A DNA stretch of 64,000 nucleotides from Nitrobacter hamburgensis X14 (GCF_000013885.1 NC_007964.1:4140001-4204000), one strand, 5' to 3'. Positions 1-9,448 are shown, numbered from the stretch's first letter. Notes: generated from the sequence alone by a model not told the origin. Program-made: numbers and translations.

Positions 1-1
1 T

Positions 2-136
2 GCGGCTTCCGGCAAGAGCCCGGTGCCGACGGCCGACCCCGCAGAGGTTCAGAACGTGCGACGGGTCATCAAGCTGGATTGGCTGGAAAGCCTGCGGGAG
101 GCAAAGGCCAAGAAGGAAGCACGACCACCGGGCTAG
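2..136 (+). CDS. C-terminal end of an unidentified protein (cut by window edge)
   Basis: An open frame enters at the left edge and runs 44 codons to a TAG at 134-136. The tail is basic and helix-like, with RRVIKLDWLESLREAK followed by AKAKKEARPPG. No domain can be recognised from this tail, so no function is assigned. The continuous frame and the convergent placement against the minus-strand genes that follow make a real 3' end likely. Confidence 0.45.
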   Translation, partial: AASGKSPVPTADPAEVQNVRRVIKLDWLESLREAKAKKEARPPG

Positions 137-150
137 TCGGCCGGCGCGTT

Positions 151-306
151 TCAATTCTTCAGCGTCACGTCTTCGCCGTGCGCCTTGTTCGGATAGAGGA
201 ATATGATGCCGTGGCGATCCTTCAGAACGTCGCGCACCGCTTCGTAGGTCCAGACCCGAAGCGGATTGTCCGCGATTCCATCAATCCTAAGAACGCGCCC
301 CGTCAA
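151..306 (-). CDS. Short hypothetical protein or 3' gene fragment
   Basis: The minus-strand frame ends at 151 with a protein-like sequence (RVLRIDGIADNPLRVWTYE, then HGIIFLYPNKAHGEDV). It begins 26 bp beyond the stop of the glycine-zipper gene, so the two could be co-transcribed. The only in-frame start that avoids a long overlap with that gene is a TTG at 306, giving 51 residues. No family is recognised. It may be the surviving 3' end of a longer gene. Confidence 0.3.
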   Translation of the reverse strand: MTGRVLRIDGIADNPLRVWTYEAVRDVLKDRHGIIFLYPNKAHGEDVTLKN

Positions 307-331
307 CCGCCGGTACCTGACGGCTTCCGGA

Positions 332-553
332 TCACTTCTGACCCGAGGGCGCCTGGGCTTTCGCCTTGCCAGCCTTGTTCGCTTCGTGATGGCCGACGAC
401 GCAGCCTGCCGCGGCACCCAGCTTGCCATGTCCGGCCACATGGCCCGCGACGCCGCCGACGATGGCCCCTTTGATGCAGCCTTTGGCGTCCGCAGCGGGC
501 GCAAGAGCGAACGAAAGCAGGGTGGCGCAAGCCGCTGTCAAAACCCATCTCAT
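332..553 (-). CDS. Small secreted glycine-zipper protein
   Basis: A 73-residue exported protein. The first 23 residues are a clear Sec signal (MRWVLTAACATLLSFALA, then Ala-Ala-Asp-Ala-Lys). The mature part is a glycine zipper, GCIKGAIVGGVAGHVAGHGK, of the kind found in small outer-membrane or periplasmic proteins of alphaproteobacteria. The ATG at 553 was preferred over a TTG five codons upstream because an AGGA motif sits just before it and the signal peptide begins there. It is divergent from the transpeptidase gene, with only about 26 bp between the starts. The tail is Lys/Ala-rich. Its cellular role is unknown. Confidence 0.7.
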   Translation of the reverse strand: MRWVLTAACATLLSFALAPAADAKGCIKGAIVGGVAGHVAGHGKLGAAAGCVVGHHEANKAGKAKAQAPSGQK

Positions 554-579
554 GTGCGATCCTGCCAACGTTTTTTCCT

Positions 580-1550
580 TTGAAGTGCATCTTCATCGGT
601 TTTGTCCTGGCATCCGTGGCTGGCGCCGCGCTCGGTGCCGAAATCAACCCCGCGGCGATCAATTCCGCCAAACCCTCGAAGAAGACCCTGTCGAACGCAA
701 AGCCGACCCCGGTAGGGATCAGGCTGCAGGTCCTGCTGGACCGCGCGCACTTCTCGCCGGGGGAGATCGACGGCAGGTTCGGAGAGAATGCGAAAAAGGC
801 GCTGCGGGCATACGAAGAGGCAGAGCAGTTGCCGAGTTCGGACGAGGTCAGCACCGACGTCTGGGCGAAGCTTGCGAAGGACGACCGCCCAGTGATCACG
901 AGCTACACCATCTCGGACAACGACGTCGCAGGGCCGTTCCTTCGCAAGCTCCCGGCCAAGCTGGAAGATATGAAGGACATCCCCAGGCTGGCCTACACCA
1001 GCGCGCGCGAGGGTCTAGCCGAAAAGTTTCACATGAGCGAGGATCTGCTGTCGGCCTTGAACCCGGGAAGGCACTTCGATCGCGCCGGGGAAACCATCGC
1101 AGTGGTGGACACCGGTGCCGATCAAAAGTCCGAGAAGGCGGCCAAGGTGGAAGTCGACAAGAACCGGCAGACCGTGCAGCTCTTCGACGAATCAAACGCG
1201 CTTATCGGATTCTACCCCGCGACGGTCGGCAGCGAGGAGAAGCCGTCTCCACCGGCACAGTGAAAGTGACGGAAATCAACCGCAATCCGACCTACCGCTA
1301 TAATCCGGCCTACCACTTCAAGGGCGTCCATTCCCGCAAGCCGTTCACCATCAGACCGGGGCCGAACAATCCCGTTGGTACGATATGGATCAACCTTTCC
1401 ATCGAGGGATACGGCATCCATGGTACCCCATTCCCCGGAAAGGTGTCCAAGTCGGAGTCGCACGGCTGCGTCCGTCTTACGAACTGGGACGCCGAACGCG
1501 TGGCCCAACGGGTATCCAAGGGGACGCCCGTGACGTTCGTCGTCGAGTAG
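580..1550 (+). pseudogene. L,D-transpeptidase (YkuD) with one frameshift
   Basis: Two frames together make one protein. Codons from a TTG at 580 give a signal-like N-terminus, a peptidoglycan-binding-type segment (LQVLLDRAHFSPGEIDGRFG, about residues 48-70) and the start of a YkuD fold (VEVDKNRQTVQLFDESNALIGFYPATVGS). That frame stops at 1263. The third frame continues in register (STGTVKVTEINRNPTYRYNP) to the catalytic motif HGTPFPGKVSKSESHGCVRL, with the active-site Cys, and ends at 1550. Restoring one base near 1249-1252 (a C in the tccacc run) joins them. YkuD enzymes form 3-3 peptidoglycan cross-links. It is either a recent pseudogene or a sequencing error. The TTG start has no obvious ribosome site. 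Confidence 0.75.
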
Positions 1551-1777
1551 CCGCCGCCCCAACGTTGCTACGGCCCGGAGTGCATCGCCCAACGTGATCG
1601 GCGCCCTCAAACGCGGCTATGACCATAGTCCACATCCGATCGACAAGTCACTGGCGCAAGCGAAACGGCCGACTGAAGGCTACCCGCCATGACGAAGAGC
1701 CACGCGTCTTCATCGGGATAGCCCGGCCCTTCACTTGAACGAGCGGATGTAGTCGGTTGGATCCGCGATACCCGGGA
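1551..1777. other. Intergenic, no gene seen
   Basis: This gap separates the transpeptidase end from the convergent small gene at 1778-1990. Short frames on both strands lack ribosome sites and protein-like composition. No hairpin followed by a T-run stands out. Confidence 0.4.
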
Positions 1778-1990
1778 CTACGAGGGAAAGTCGGCCGGGT
1801 CGATCTTAAGGCGATCCGCATGCAGAGACCAATCATGAATCCCATGGATATCGCAGAACCTCAGCTTGGCCTTCCGTTCCGCGTCGCTCTCGTCCTGGGC
1901 CTCTAGTTCGACGGTGGTCTGGCAGACCTCGGATATCCGGCCGTTTTCGCCGAGTATTTCCTTCAGGAATCGGACGATGAAGCGGGGCAT
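1778..1990 (-). CDS. Small conserved hypothetical protein
   Basis: A 70-residue acidic protein (MPRFIVRFLKEILGENGRIS, then CQTTVELEAQDESDAERKAK and IHDWSLHADRLKIDPADFPS). A strong GGGAGGTG ribosome site lies about 6 bases before the ATG, which fixes the start. The layout, a short beta strand, a DESDAERKA helix and a WxLHADRLxI strand, is like other one-domain rhizobial proteins of unknown function. It stands alone on the minus strand. No function can be inferred. Confidence 0.7.
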   Translation of the reverse strand: MPRFIVRFLKEILGENGRISEVCQTTVELEAQDESDAERKAKLRFCDIHGIHDWSLHADRLKIDPADFPS

Positions 1991-2066
1991 GAGGCACCTC
2001 CCATTTCGTGCTTGTGGTGGCCGTCATTCAGGCAGAGGTCTCGGTCCTCGAAGACAAGTCAGGAGG

Positions 2067-2333
2067 TCAGTCCTTTAAGTCCGAAGACGCCCGGCGCCGG
2101 ACGATAGGCCCGCCATTCGCGCCAGCGTCGTCAGCGCCCGGACTTCGGCCTGCCAGACCGGCAACCATGGCGACGACATAGGCTGCAGCCAGCTCACCGG
2201 CCGCGATCCGCTCGCCAGCAGCGGCAGGTTGGGACGGCACGAAGTGATCCGGCCGGGTGCCGAGAACCAGCGCGGCGAACTCGGTGCGCCTCCAGCTTGA
2301 GAAGTGATCGTCGCCGAGAAAGCAACGTTGCAC
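2067..2333 (-). CDS. Possible small hypothetical protein
   Basis: An 88-codon minus-strand frame starts at an ATG (2333) and ends at a TGA. The middle (GERIAAGELAAAYVVAMVAG) is Ala-rich and could form a helix. No ribosome site and no known family are seen, and the composition is what one expects of an accidental frame in high-GC DNA. It is listed only because nothing else occupies this interval. Confidence 0.2.
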   Translation of the reverse strand: MQRCFLGDDHFSSWRRTEFAALVLGTRPDHFVPSQPAAAGERIAAGELAAAYVVAMVAGLAGRSPGADDAGANGGPIVRRRASSDLKD

Positions 2334-3053
2334 TAAGCGTCGTTATAGCAACACGTTGCCCTTTAGTTTGCTTCTATGTGCGAGCCCGTTCATCAGCTTG
2401 GGTTGGAGTTACTTAGTTGCGGCGTGCCTCTGCCCCGTGGTTGCCTGATTGGCCGTACGATACTGAGATCAGCCTCAACCTCTAAGATTCATGAGGTGTA
2501 CCAGACAAGCAGCAAACGGATCGGTCACCTCCTGCTCCAAGAACCTACAACGCGCGATCCTAGATTCTCAGAACTGGCGCTCTCTGTCATCGCGTCTGCC
2601 CTCTGGCAAACCGACGCTCAAATGCCCGGGTCGTTCCGCTAAAATCTTCGAATAATTTTCTATGGTTTCTATCTTGTGAATCCGGGCAAGCTTGCCTGGC
2701 ATGGGCCGACTGATCCAAACCTTCAGCTCCGCGAACTGGGTCGTGCCGGTGAGATGCCTCGCCTTCTCGCTTCAACAGGCGGCACCGCGTAATAAGATTG
2801 CGGGCCTAAGGTTCCAGCTCGAAGGGGACTCGACCGTAAATTCTTGTTGGACCGCTTGCGCCAGTTCAACCCGGCCGATTATGTCCAAGAACGCGACGTT
2901 TGAAAATGGCTTACTCCACGTGCGCTCATCCCTAACCGCGAGGATTGGAACAGACCCGCGTACTTTCGCGCACGCCTTCTTCAGGTCTCGTTTTCGAGCA
3001 AAGCACTTGGGCTTGACCCGAGGACGGGCACCGGTTCCCGTCAAGAAAACGCG
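2334..3053. other. 720-bp stretch without a convincing gene
   Basis: The plus-strand frame 2376-2642 and the minus-strand frame 2772-3044 were examined. The latter (RKRDLKKACAKVRGSVPILA) has a protein-like middle but no ribosome site, and it ends abruptly. The sequence is less GC-rich near 2340-2700 than its neighbours. It may be a degraded gene beside the transglycosylase. Nothing can be named. Confidence 0.35.
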
Positions 3054-3878
3054 TCAAAACAAACAGCTGGGGCCCGGCCACGCCGGCAGGTCCGCAACGA
3101 ATTCGGGCACTTCAAGACCGGAGTCGGCAAAGAAGGACATAATTGCGGCCTTTGACCAATATTGCTCGATCAGCAATCTGGCGAAGCGCTCCTTTTCCAA
3201 GTGCCCCGGCGAATTTTGCTGCCATCTTGCGATCGGCCCACTCCTGATGCCATCGACCGTTAGCACGTGGAGGAACGGATTGGCTTTGACCAGCTTTTCG
3301 CGTGTGGTCCGAGCCGTCGCGTCAGCGGCTGCCATAAGGGAAGCAGCTTCGGCATTTTCTGCGCTGGACAATAACGCCACGGCGCCCGCGGGTCCCGCGA
3401 AATGGGCAAGGTAGAGAGAACCGGGCGTAATCGGCAGATCGCGCTTGTTTAGCATCGCGGCATATTCCTTGAGCAGCCTCACGGCGATCTCTCGCGCAAG
3501 CTCGGGATCTCGCCGCAAGTCCAACACTTCCTTGTCGCTGCGCCCTTGGATCAGATCGCGTCGGTGCTTTCGAACGGCTTCGAGCCACGCGTCGTCGAGA
3601 AACTGAGCGGCGCCGGTCGCGCTCGACCGCTTGTTCCTTGAATTCGGGTCACCATTGGACTCGGCGATGATAATGCGCTCGACCAATGCCTTAGCGACCG
3701 TTTTGCCGATTGATTTCCCGTTCGAATGAGCGTCGCGAAACAGGACGAAACTTGCGACGAAAGCCAGGCCGATCGCCACTCCAAGAACGAGTGTGATGGA
3801 CTCCGCGACAGCCAATCCCGCGCCGCGACAACGTACCTTTGAATGCGCAATAGCCGTCTTGAGAGATACTTTGCGCAA
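3054..3878 (-). CDS. Lytic transglycosylase-like (SLT-type) membrane protein
   Basis: A 274-residue protein with one membrane anchor near residues 25-48 (LVLGVAIGLAFVASFVLF) and an SLT/muramidase-like domain. The catalytic-type motif IIIAESNGDPNSRNKRSSAT begins near residue 70 (E-S-N-G-D-P followed by a SATGAAQF motif), and SLYLAHFAGPAGAVALL near 155 is the typical later motif. Such enzymes cleave glycan strands of peptidoglycan, often around envelope-spanning machines. The C-terminal third has no recognised domain. It stands alone and ends 70 bp from dnaE2. The ATG at 3878 is the first in frame. Confidence 0.65.
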   Translation of the reverse strand: MRKVSLKTAIAHSKVRCRGAGLAVAESITLVLGVAIGLAFVASFVLFRDAHSNGKSIGKTVAKALVERIIIAESNGDPNSRNKRSSATGAAQFLDDAWLEAVRKHRRDLIQGRSDKEVLDLRRDPELAREIAVRLLKEYAAMLNKRDLPITPGSLYLAHFAGPAGAVALLSSAENAEAASLMAAADATARTTREKLVKANPFLHVLTVDGIRSGPIARWQQNSPGHLEKERFARLLIEQYWSKAAIMSFFADSGLEVPEFVADLPAWPGPSCLF

Positions 3879-3949
3879 TTCGCATGCCGCCCTTCATGTC
3901 AACGGGCCGCATAGACTCTCGACCATTCAAGGCCGAGGGCGTCTCACCG

Positions 3950-6900
3950 CTACCGGAAATCCCGCGACTTCACCTTGATGCTGTCGGTGCGCAGGTCCGG
4001 CACGTAGATGTCCCGGGAGCTCGGCCCCTTCGGCACGCTGCGCGGGTCAATACCGGAACTGCCGTGATGGAATTCGTCGCCGCGCTCGAGGGATAGCGGG
4101 AATGCGTCATCGCGGTCTCCAACGCCGGCGAGGTCCGCCGACAGGTCGGTCAGATGATTGGCGACGAGGTGCACGACCTCGCCCTCGCGCTGAATGCGTC
4201 CCTGAACGGCAATCATCCTTGCGGCGAGGATGATGCGGCGCTGGCGTTCATAGAGCGACGGCCAGATCACCAGGTTGGCCACGCCGGTCTCGTCCTCAAT
4301 CGTGATGAACATGACGCCCTTGGCTGACCCTGGCTTCTGACGCACCAGCACTAGGCCGGCGGTCGTCAGCCACTTGCCGTCGCAGGCATTCATCGCGTCG
4401 GCGCAGGTAACGATGCGACGGCTTGAGAGGTCCGCCCGCAGGAAGCTCGCCGGGTGTTGCCGCAGCGTGAGGCCCACGTGCCGGTAATCCTCGACGACCT
4501 CGCCTCCGGACGTCATCAGCCGCAACGACACGGCCGGCTCGCGAACTTCCTCGATGGTCCGGGCCTCCCGCTGCGTGGCGGCGGCGAACAATTCCAGCGG
4601 TTCATCCCGCAGCGCTTTGAGCGCCCACAGCGCCTCCCGCCGTGCCAGCCCTAGCGATTCATTCATCGCATCGGCTTTCGCCAACTGCACCAGCGATGCA
4701 ACCGGGATATCCGCACGGCGCCAGAGATCGTCGACGGATTCGAATGGCTGGTCGGCCCGGGCGGCGACAATTTCCGCGCCGTTCTTGTTGGATAGCCCAC
4801 GGATCAGCCGGAAACCCAGACGGACCGCGAATCCGTCGTCGTTGATCGGCTCCAGCGTGCAATCCCATCGCGAGGCGTTGATGCAGACCGGCCGGACTTC
4901 GACGCCATGGTCGCGCGCATCACGAACAATTTGCGCCGGCGCGTAGAATCCCATCGGCTGGGCGTTCAAGAGCGCGGCGCAGAACACGTCCGGATGCCAA
5001 CACTTCATCCATGATGATGCGTAGGCGATGAGCGCGAAAGACGCAGCATGGCTCTCGGGAAATCCGTAGCTCCCGAAACCTTCGAGCTGGCTGAAAGTCT
5101 TTTCGGCAAATTCCCTGTCGTAGCCGCGATCCACCATCCCGTTGATGAGCTTGTCCTTGAATTTGGACACGCCACCGGTGAACTTAAAGGTCGCCATGGC
5201 GCGGCGAAGCTGGTCGGCTTCGCCCGGCGTGAAGCCGGCGCATTCGATGGCGACCCGCATCGCCTGCTCCTGGAAGAGAGGCACACCCAGCGTCTTGCCG
5301 AGCACTTTCTCGAGCTCGGGCTTCGGAAACACGACCGGTTCCTTGCCCTCGCGTCGGCGCAGATAGGGATGGACCATGTCGCCCTGGATCGGCCCGGGTC
5401 GCACGATCGCGACCTCGATGACAAGATCGTAGAACGTCCGGGGCTTCATCCGTGGCAGCATCGCCATCTGGGCGCGGCTCTCGATCTGGAAGGTGCCAAG
5501 CGTGTCGGCCTTCCGGATCATGGCGTAAGTCCGAGGATCCTCGGAAGGGATGGTCGCAAGATCGAGTTCGGTACCCTTGGCTTCGGCCAGGAAGTTGAAG
5601 GCGCGCTTCATGCAGGTGAGCATGCCAAGTGCCAGGCAGTCGACCTTCATGAACTTCAGCGCATCGATGTCATCCTTGTCCCATTCGATCACTTGGCGGT
5701 TGGGCATCGCGGCCGGTTCGATAGGCACCAGTTCGTCCAGGCGGTCATGGGTCAAAACGAAGCCGCCCGGATGCTGCGAGAGATGCCGTGGCGTCCCGAT
5801 CAGTTCACGGGCGAGAACGATTGCCAGCTTGAGCCGTCGGTCGTCGAGATTCAGATTGAGTTCTTCAGCGTGCTTCGGCTCTACCCCCTCCTCCGACCAA
5901 CCCCAGATCTGCGACGATAGCAGCTTGATCAGGTCCTCGGTCAGTCCGAGCGCCTTGCCGACGTCGCGCAGCGCACCTTTTGCGCGATACCGGATGACGG
6001 TCGAGCAGAGCGCCGCATGGTTGCGGCCGTAGGTCTCGAACACCCACTGCATCACGATCTCGCGGCGTTCGTGCTCGAAGTCGACGTCGATGTCGGGCGG
6101 CTCGCGGCGCTCCTCGGAAACGAAGCGCTCGAACAGGAGGTCGTTGCGTTCCGGATCGATCGAAGTGATGCCGAGCACGTAGCAGACGGCAGAGTTCGCG
6201 GCAGACCCCCTGCCCTGACACAAAATGTCCCTGCTGCGGGCGAAACGGACGATGGAATTCACCGTCAGGAAGTAAGGGGCATATTGCAGCCGCTCGATCA
6301 ATCTCAGTTCGTGCTCGAGCGTGGGCCTGACCTCGTCGGGCAGGCCCTCCGGGTAACGCTCCGCCGCGCCCTCCCATGTCAGCTTCTCCAGCGCCTGCTG
6401 CGGTGTCAGGCCCGGCATGGTCCGTTCTTCCGGATACTGATAGGCGAGTTCGTCCATGCTGAAGGTGCACCGGCCGGCGATCGCGACCGTGCGGGCGAGG
6501 GCTTCCGGGTAACGCGCAAACAGTCGCGTCATCTCGTCCGGAGGCTTGAGATAACGATCTGCGTGGCGCTCACGGCGAAAGCCGGCTTCGTCGATCGTGA
6601 CGTTGTGCCGGATGCAAGTGACGACGTCCTGCAGGATCCGTCGCGCCGGCTCATGGAAAAGCACGTCGTTGGTGACGACCGTCGCTACCCGAAAACGCTG
6701 TGCCATATTGTTCAGTTCGTGGATCCGCATCTGATCGTTCGGGCGGCGGCGCAGCGTCAGTGCCATGTGGGCGCGATCGCCGAACGTGTCGCGCAGGCGG
6801 CGGATCCGCTGCGCGCAGGCATCGTCAGCCACGTCCGGAACAAGCGCGGCGATCAAACCTTCGGACCAGTCGACGACATCTTCCCAGTTCAAGATGCATT

Positions 6901-7213
6901 TCGCTTTACCGCCGCGCGTCTTGCCGATTGAAAGCAACCGGCAAAGCCGTGAGTACGCCGGCCGGTCAGTCGGGTAGACCAGGACGGACATGCCGTCGGC
7001 GAGATCGAGGCGGCAGCCGACGATCAGGCGCACGCCGGTCACCTTGGCGGCCTCATGGGCGCGCACGATGCCGGCGAGGCTGTTGTGGTCCACGATCGCC
7101 AGCGCTTCGATGCCGAGCGACGCGGCATGCGCGAACAATTCCTCGCAGGACGACGCTCCCCGCAGGAACGAGAAGTGCGACGTGACCTGGAGCTCGGCAT
7201 AACGGGACGTCAT
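3950..7213 (-). CDS. dnaE2: Error-prone DNA polymerase III alpha subunit DnaE2 (ImuC)
   Basis: The catalytic subunit of the ImuA-ImuB-DnaE2 translesion mutasome, 1087 residues. It opens with the PHP domain (YAELQVTSHFSFLRGASSCE, then IVDHNSLAG), followed by the C-family polymerase core (CQGRGSAANSAVCYVLGIT, then RREPPDIDVDFEHERRE with the catalytic Asp pair) and the QQQAMRV-like and GFGSYGFPESHAASFA motifs. It ends with an OB-fold and the family-typical tail IKVKSRDFR. Family members are usually 1050-1100 residues, so it is complete. The ATG at 7213 overlaps the imuB stop as ATGA, indicating translational coupling; a longer GTG-type start at 7237 is less likely. It is SOS-induced through the LexA box before imuA. 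Confidence 0.95.
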   Translation of the reverse strand: MTSRYAELQVTSHFSFLRGASSCEELFAHAASLGIEALAIVDHNSLAGIVRAHEAAKVTGVRLIVGCRLDLADGMSVLVYPTDRPAYSRLCRLLSIGKTRGGKAKCILNWEDVVDWSEGLIAALVPDVADDACAQRIRRLRDTFGDRAHMALTLRRRPNDQMRIHELNNMAQRFRVATVVTNDVLFHEPARRILQDVVTCIRHNVTIDEAGFRRERHADRYLKPPDEMTRLFARYPEALARTVAIAGRCTFSMDELAYQYPEERTMPGLTPQQALEKLTWEGAAERYPEGLPDEVRPTLEHELRLIERLQYAPYFLTVNSIVRFARSRDILCQGRGSAANSAVCYVLGITSIDPERNDLLFERFVSEERREPPDIDVDFEHERREIVMQWVFETYGRNHAALCSTVIRYRAKGALRDVGKALGLTEDLIKLLSSQIWGWSEEGVEPKHAEELNLNLDDRRLKLAIVLARELIGTPRHLSQHPGGFVLTHDRLDELVPIEPAAMPNRQVIEWDKDDIDALKFMKVDCLALGMLTCMKRAFNFLAEAKGTELDLATIPSEDPRTYAMIRKADTLGTFQIESRAQMAMLPRMKPRTFYDLVIEVAIVRPGPIQGDMVHPYLRRREGKEPVVFPKPELEKVLGKTLGVPLFQEQAMRVAIECAGFTPGEADQLRRAMATFKFTGGVSKFKDKLINGMVDRGYDREFAEKTFSQLEGFGSYGFPESHAASFALIAYASSWMKCWHPDVFCAALLNAQPMGFYAPAQIVRDARDHGVEVRPVCINASRWDCTLEPINDDGFAVRLGFRLIRGLSNKNGAEIVAARADQPFESVDDLWRRADIPVASLVQLAKADAMNESLGLARREALWALKALRDEPLELFAAATQREARTIEEVREPAVSLRLMTSGGEVVEDYRHVGLTLRQHPASFLRADLSSRRIVTCADAMNACDGKWLTTAGLVLVRQKPGSAKGVMFITIEDETGVANLVIWPSLYERQRRIILAARMIAVQGRIQREGEVVHLVANHLTDLSADLAGVGDRDDAFPLSLERGDEFHHGSSGIDPRSVPKGPSSRDIYVPDLRTDSIKVKSRDFR

Positions 7214-8739
7214 CCGAAAATCCCGTGCAGAAACCACTTGTGGGACCCGGTCGCCGCGTCCTCGCCGTCGCCAGCGCGAAAAATCCAGAAACGTTCACCG
7301 GCATCGTCCTCGACCTGGAAGTAGTCCCGGACCGCGATCAGCTCGGTGTCGCGCTTCCACCACTCGCCGAATACTCGCTCGGGACCGTCGGCTTTCCTGA
7401 CGCGCCGCCGCGAGCCCCGCCAGGTGAAATTGACCGGCGGATGGTCAGGAAGCAGCGCGACAGTCTCGATGAGCTCGGGCGGGGCTAATAACCGGGCAGG
7501 ACGGGGCCAATGCGCGGGCCAACCCTCTTTGGAAGCCGGGGCGGCTGCGGCGACTCGCCGGAATGATCGTTCCGGAACATCACTCGCCACAGGTTCGAAC
7601 CGATAAAGCCGGGTCTCACCGACCCGGTTTGAGAGGATGTCGATCAGCCCGGATATATCCGCTTCCGGCTCGTCGACCAGCGACGAGATCGTCTGCTTGG
7701 TATTGAACGGATCGGCTGCGGTTGCCGCGAGCCGCATGATCTCGATGCCGAAGCCGGGGTCGACCTTCTCGATCTTGTCACAGAGCAATCGCGTCAGCCG
7801 CTTCGCATCACGCACCGGCTGGGCAGTCCCGATCCTGATCGCCTGCACCCGGTTGTCGACCAGCCCAAATAGAAGGTCGAGGCGCCGGGCTCCGAGACCC
7901 CGCAACTCCATTTCCTGGCAGAGTTTTATGGTCAGTTTGGCGACATAGCGCGCGATGGTCTCTGGTGCGCCGATCGGTTCGGCGAAAAGCTGCTGCGTCT
8001 CGATGATGTCTGGAGGCCGCACGGGTTCGATGGGATCGCCGGTCCGGCCCGTGGCTTGGTCCATCCTGCGGCCGAGCTCGGGACCGAACCTTAACGTGAG
8101 TGGTGCACGCGGCGTCGCCAGCAGATCGGATACCCGTTCGAAACCAAGCCGGCCAAGATCGTCGACGATGTCGGCAGTCAGCCGGAGCGCCGCGATCGGC
8201 AGCGGCTTGATCCTCTCGGCGCTTTCACATTCGGGAATAACCAAACTCGACTGGGCCGCAAACCGAGCCAGTGCGTGTGCAGCACCTCGTGTGTCCGCCA
8301 TCGCCGCGCGCGCTGTTATGCCGACACCTTCCAGGCGCGAAATCATGTCGGCCAGTATGGCGTCCTCGCCACCGTGGAGGTGGCTGGCACCTGTCGCATC
8401 GATGACGAGGCCGTCCGGACCGTCGATGGCGACGACCGGTGAGTAGCGCAGCGCCCAGACAGCGAGACGTTCGAGCGCCTCGCCATCTGCAGCGGGATCC
8501 GCGTGATGGATGACCAGCTCCTTCACCAGGGCCTGCGCCTTTGTCGCGGGCATTCCGACGCGCAGGCCGATCCGTATCGCGACGGCATTCGCCGCAACAA
8601 CCTCGCGCCGTCGTCCGGCCTGGCCTACCAGCACAAGCGGCATCGCTGGATCAGGCGCTGCGGCGCCCATGTTGCGTCGTAGCCGATCGGTCGGCCACGT
8701 CGGCAGGTAAAGCGAGACGACCCTGGACATCACACGCAT
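7210..8739 (-). CDS. imuB: ImuB, inactive Y-family polymerase-like protein
   Basis: The adaptor of the mutasome that links DnaE2 to the sliding clamp, 509 residues. The N-terminal Y-family fold is recognisable (RVVSLYLPTWPTDRLRRN, VVAANAVAIRIGLRVGMPAT, SPVVAIDGPDGLVIDATGAS). The usual catalytic carboxylates are replaced, as is known for ImuB. The C-terminal third carries the ImuB-specific region (RVFGEWWKRDTELIAVRDYF, then FWIFR). Its start overlaps the imuA end by about 80-90 bp, and its stop overlaps dnaE2 by 4 bp, so the three genes form one tight operon. ATG at 8739; a second ATG at 8730 is an alternative. Confidence 0.92.
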   Translation of the reverse strand: MRVMSRVVSLYLPTWPTDRLRRNMGAAAPDPAMPLVLVGQAGRRREVVAANAVAIRIGLRVGMPATKAQALVKELVIHHADPAADGEALERLAVWALRYSPVVAIDGPDGLVIDATGASHLHGGEDAILADMISRLEGVGITARAAMADTRGAAHALARFAAQSSLVIPECESAERIKPLPIAALRLTADIVDDLGRLGFERVSDLLATPRAPLTLRFGPELGRRMDQATGRTGDPIEPVRPPDIIETQQLFAEPIGAPETIARYVAKLTIKLCQEMELRGLGARRLDLLFGLVDNRVQAIRIGTAQPVRDAKRLTRLLCDKIEKVDPGFGIEIMRLAATAADPFNTKQTISSLVDEPEADISGLIDILSNRVGETRLYRFEPVASDVPERSFRRVAAAAPASKEGWPAHWPRPARLLAPPELIETVALLPDHPPVNFTWRGSRRRVRKADGPERVFGEWWKRDTELIAVRDYFQVEDDAGERFWIFRAGDGEDAATGSHKWFLHGIFG

Positions 8740-9403
8740 CCATTACAAAGTCCGCGCTTTCGCCGGCGCGGCATCGGATCAACTCAAGCAGCCATCGGGC
8801 GCGGCCAACGCCCGGCACCGGCAATGGACTCGATGGCAGCGTCGACACCCGCCATCTCGTCGCCGACGCCGTCGGCTGTCCGAAATCCGCCGCTTCGGTC
8901 TGCCGTCGCCACCGTCTCACCGCGATCGCGATCGAACCCGATGCTTCGGCTGCGAGCGACAACCGCCGCGACGACGTCATCGAAAGCCGCGCGACCTCCG
9001 CGACCACGGCACCCAGCCCGCCATGACGGACGCCTTCCTCAAAACACGCGAGCACGGTTTTCTCGTCACAGGCGTCGACGTAGATGACACGGTCCGCATG
9101 AAGACCCACCTGAGCCAGGGCCGGCGCGAACAGATCCTGCCGGGTGATGCACCACAGGATCTTGCCCTTGGTGCGCGCGGCGATTCGGGCGGCGAACAAG
9201 GCGGCCGCGGCGCCGTTGATGGCGGCATTGCCACCTCCCGCCACTTCGTGCAGCGCCCCGAGCGCAAGGCCGCCACCCGGTAGCCGGCTGTCGATTGCCT
9301 CCACGCCGAACGGAAGCACTGTCCTGGCGCGCAACGGCACACCCTCAAGACGTTGAATCTGCTCGCGAAGCCGCAGAACGGCGGGTTGGACCAAAGCACT
9401 CAT
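8651..9403 (-). CDS. imuA: ImuA, RecA-like mutasome protein
   Basis: The first gene of the SOS mutagenesis cassette, 250 residues with a RecA/SulA-like fold (VLPFGVEAIDSRLPGGGLAL near residue 32, then GALHEVAGGGNAAINGAAAA). ImuA is needed for DnaE2-dependent mutagenesis in Caulobacter and Mycobacterium-type systems. The longest frame begins at a TTG (9469), but that start would place the LexA operator (9434-9448) inside the coding region. The ATG at 9403 lies 30 bp downstream of the operator, with GAAGAGGG as ribosome site, and is chosen. The C-terminus overlaps imuB. Confidence 0.88.
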   Translation of the reverse strand: MSALVQPAVLRLREQIQRLEGVPLRARTVLPFGVEAIDSRLPGGGLALGALHEVAGGGNAAINGAAAALFAARIAARTKGKILWCITRQDLFAPALAQVGLHADRVIYVDACDEKTVLACFEEGVRHGGLGAVVAEVARLSMTSSRRLSLAAEASGSIAIAVRRWRRQTEAADFGQPTASATRWRVSTLPSSPLPVPGVGRARWLLELIRCRAGESADFVMDACDVQGRLALPADVADRSATTQHGRRSA

Positions 9404-9433
9404 GCCCTCTTCAAACGTTCTCGAGACGGTATT

Positions 9434-9448
9434 GTTCTTGATTTGTTC
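9434..9448 (-). promoter_or_regulatory. LexA (SOS) box of the imuA operon
   Basis: The minus-strand sequence is GAAC-AAATCAA-GAAC, an exact match to the alphaproteobacterial LexA consensus GTTC/GAAC-N7-repeat. It sits 31 bp before the imuA ATG, where LexA would block RNA polymerase. It may also influence the divergent helicase gene that starts at 9580. No second perfect box was found in the 9449-9579 interval. Confidence 0.85.

Noticed and set aside
303..899. Long minus-strand frame opposite the transpeptidase
   Set aside because: Arg/Ser-rich shadow without ribosome site; the plus strand encodes a recognisable YkuD protein.
5048..5920. 290-codon plus-strand frame inside dnaE2
   Set aside because: Antisense shadow of a fully conserved polymerase region.
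6017..6931. 304-codon plus-strand frame inside dnaE2
   Set aside because: Same reason; no start context and composition typical of antisense in high-GC genes.
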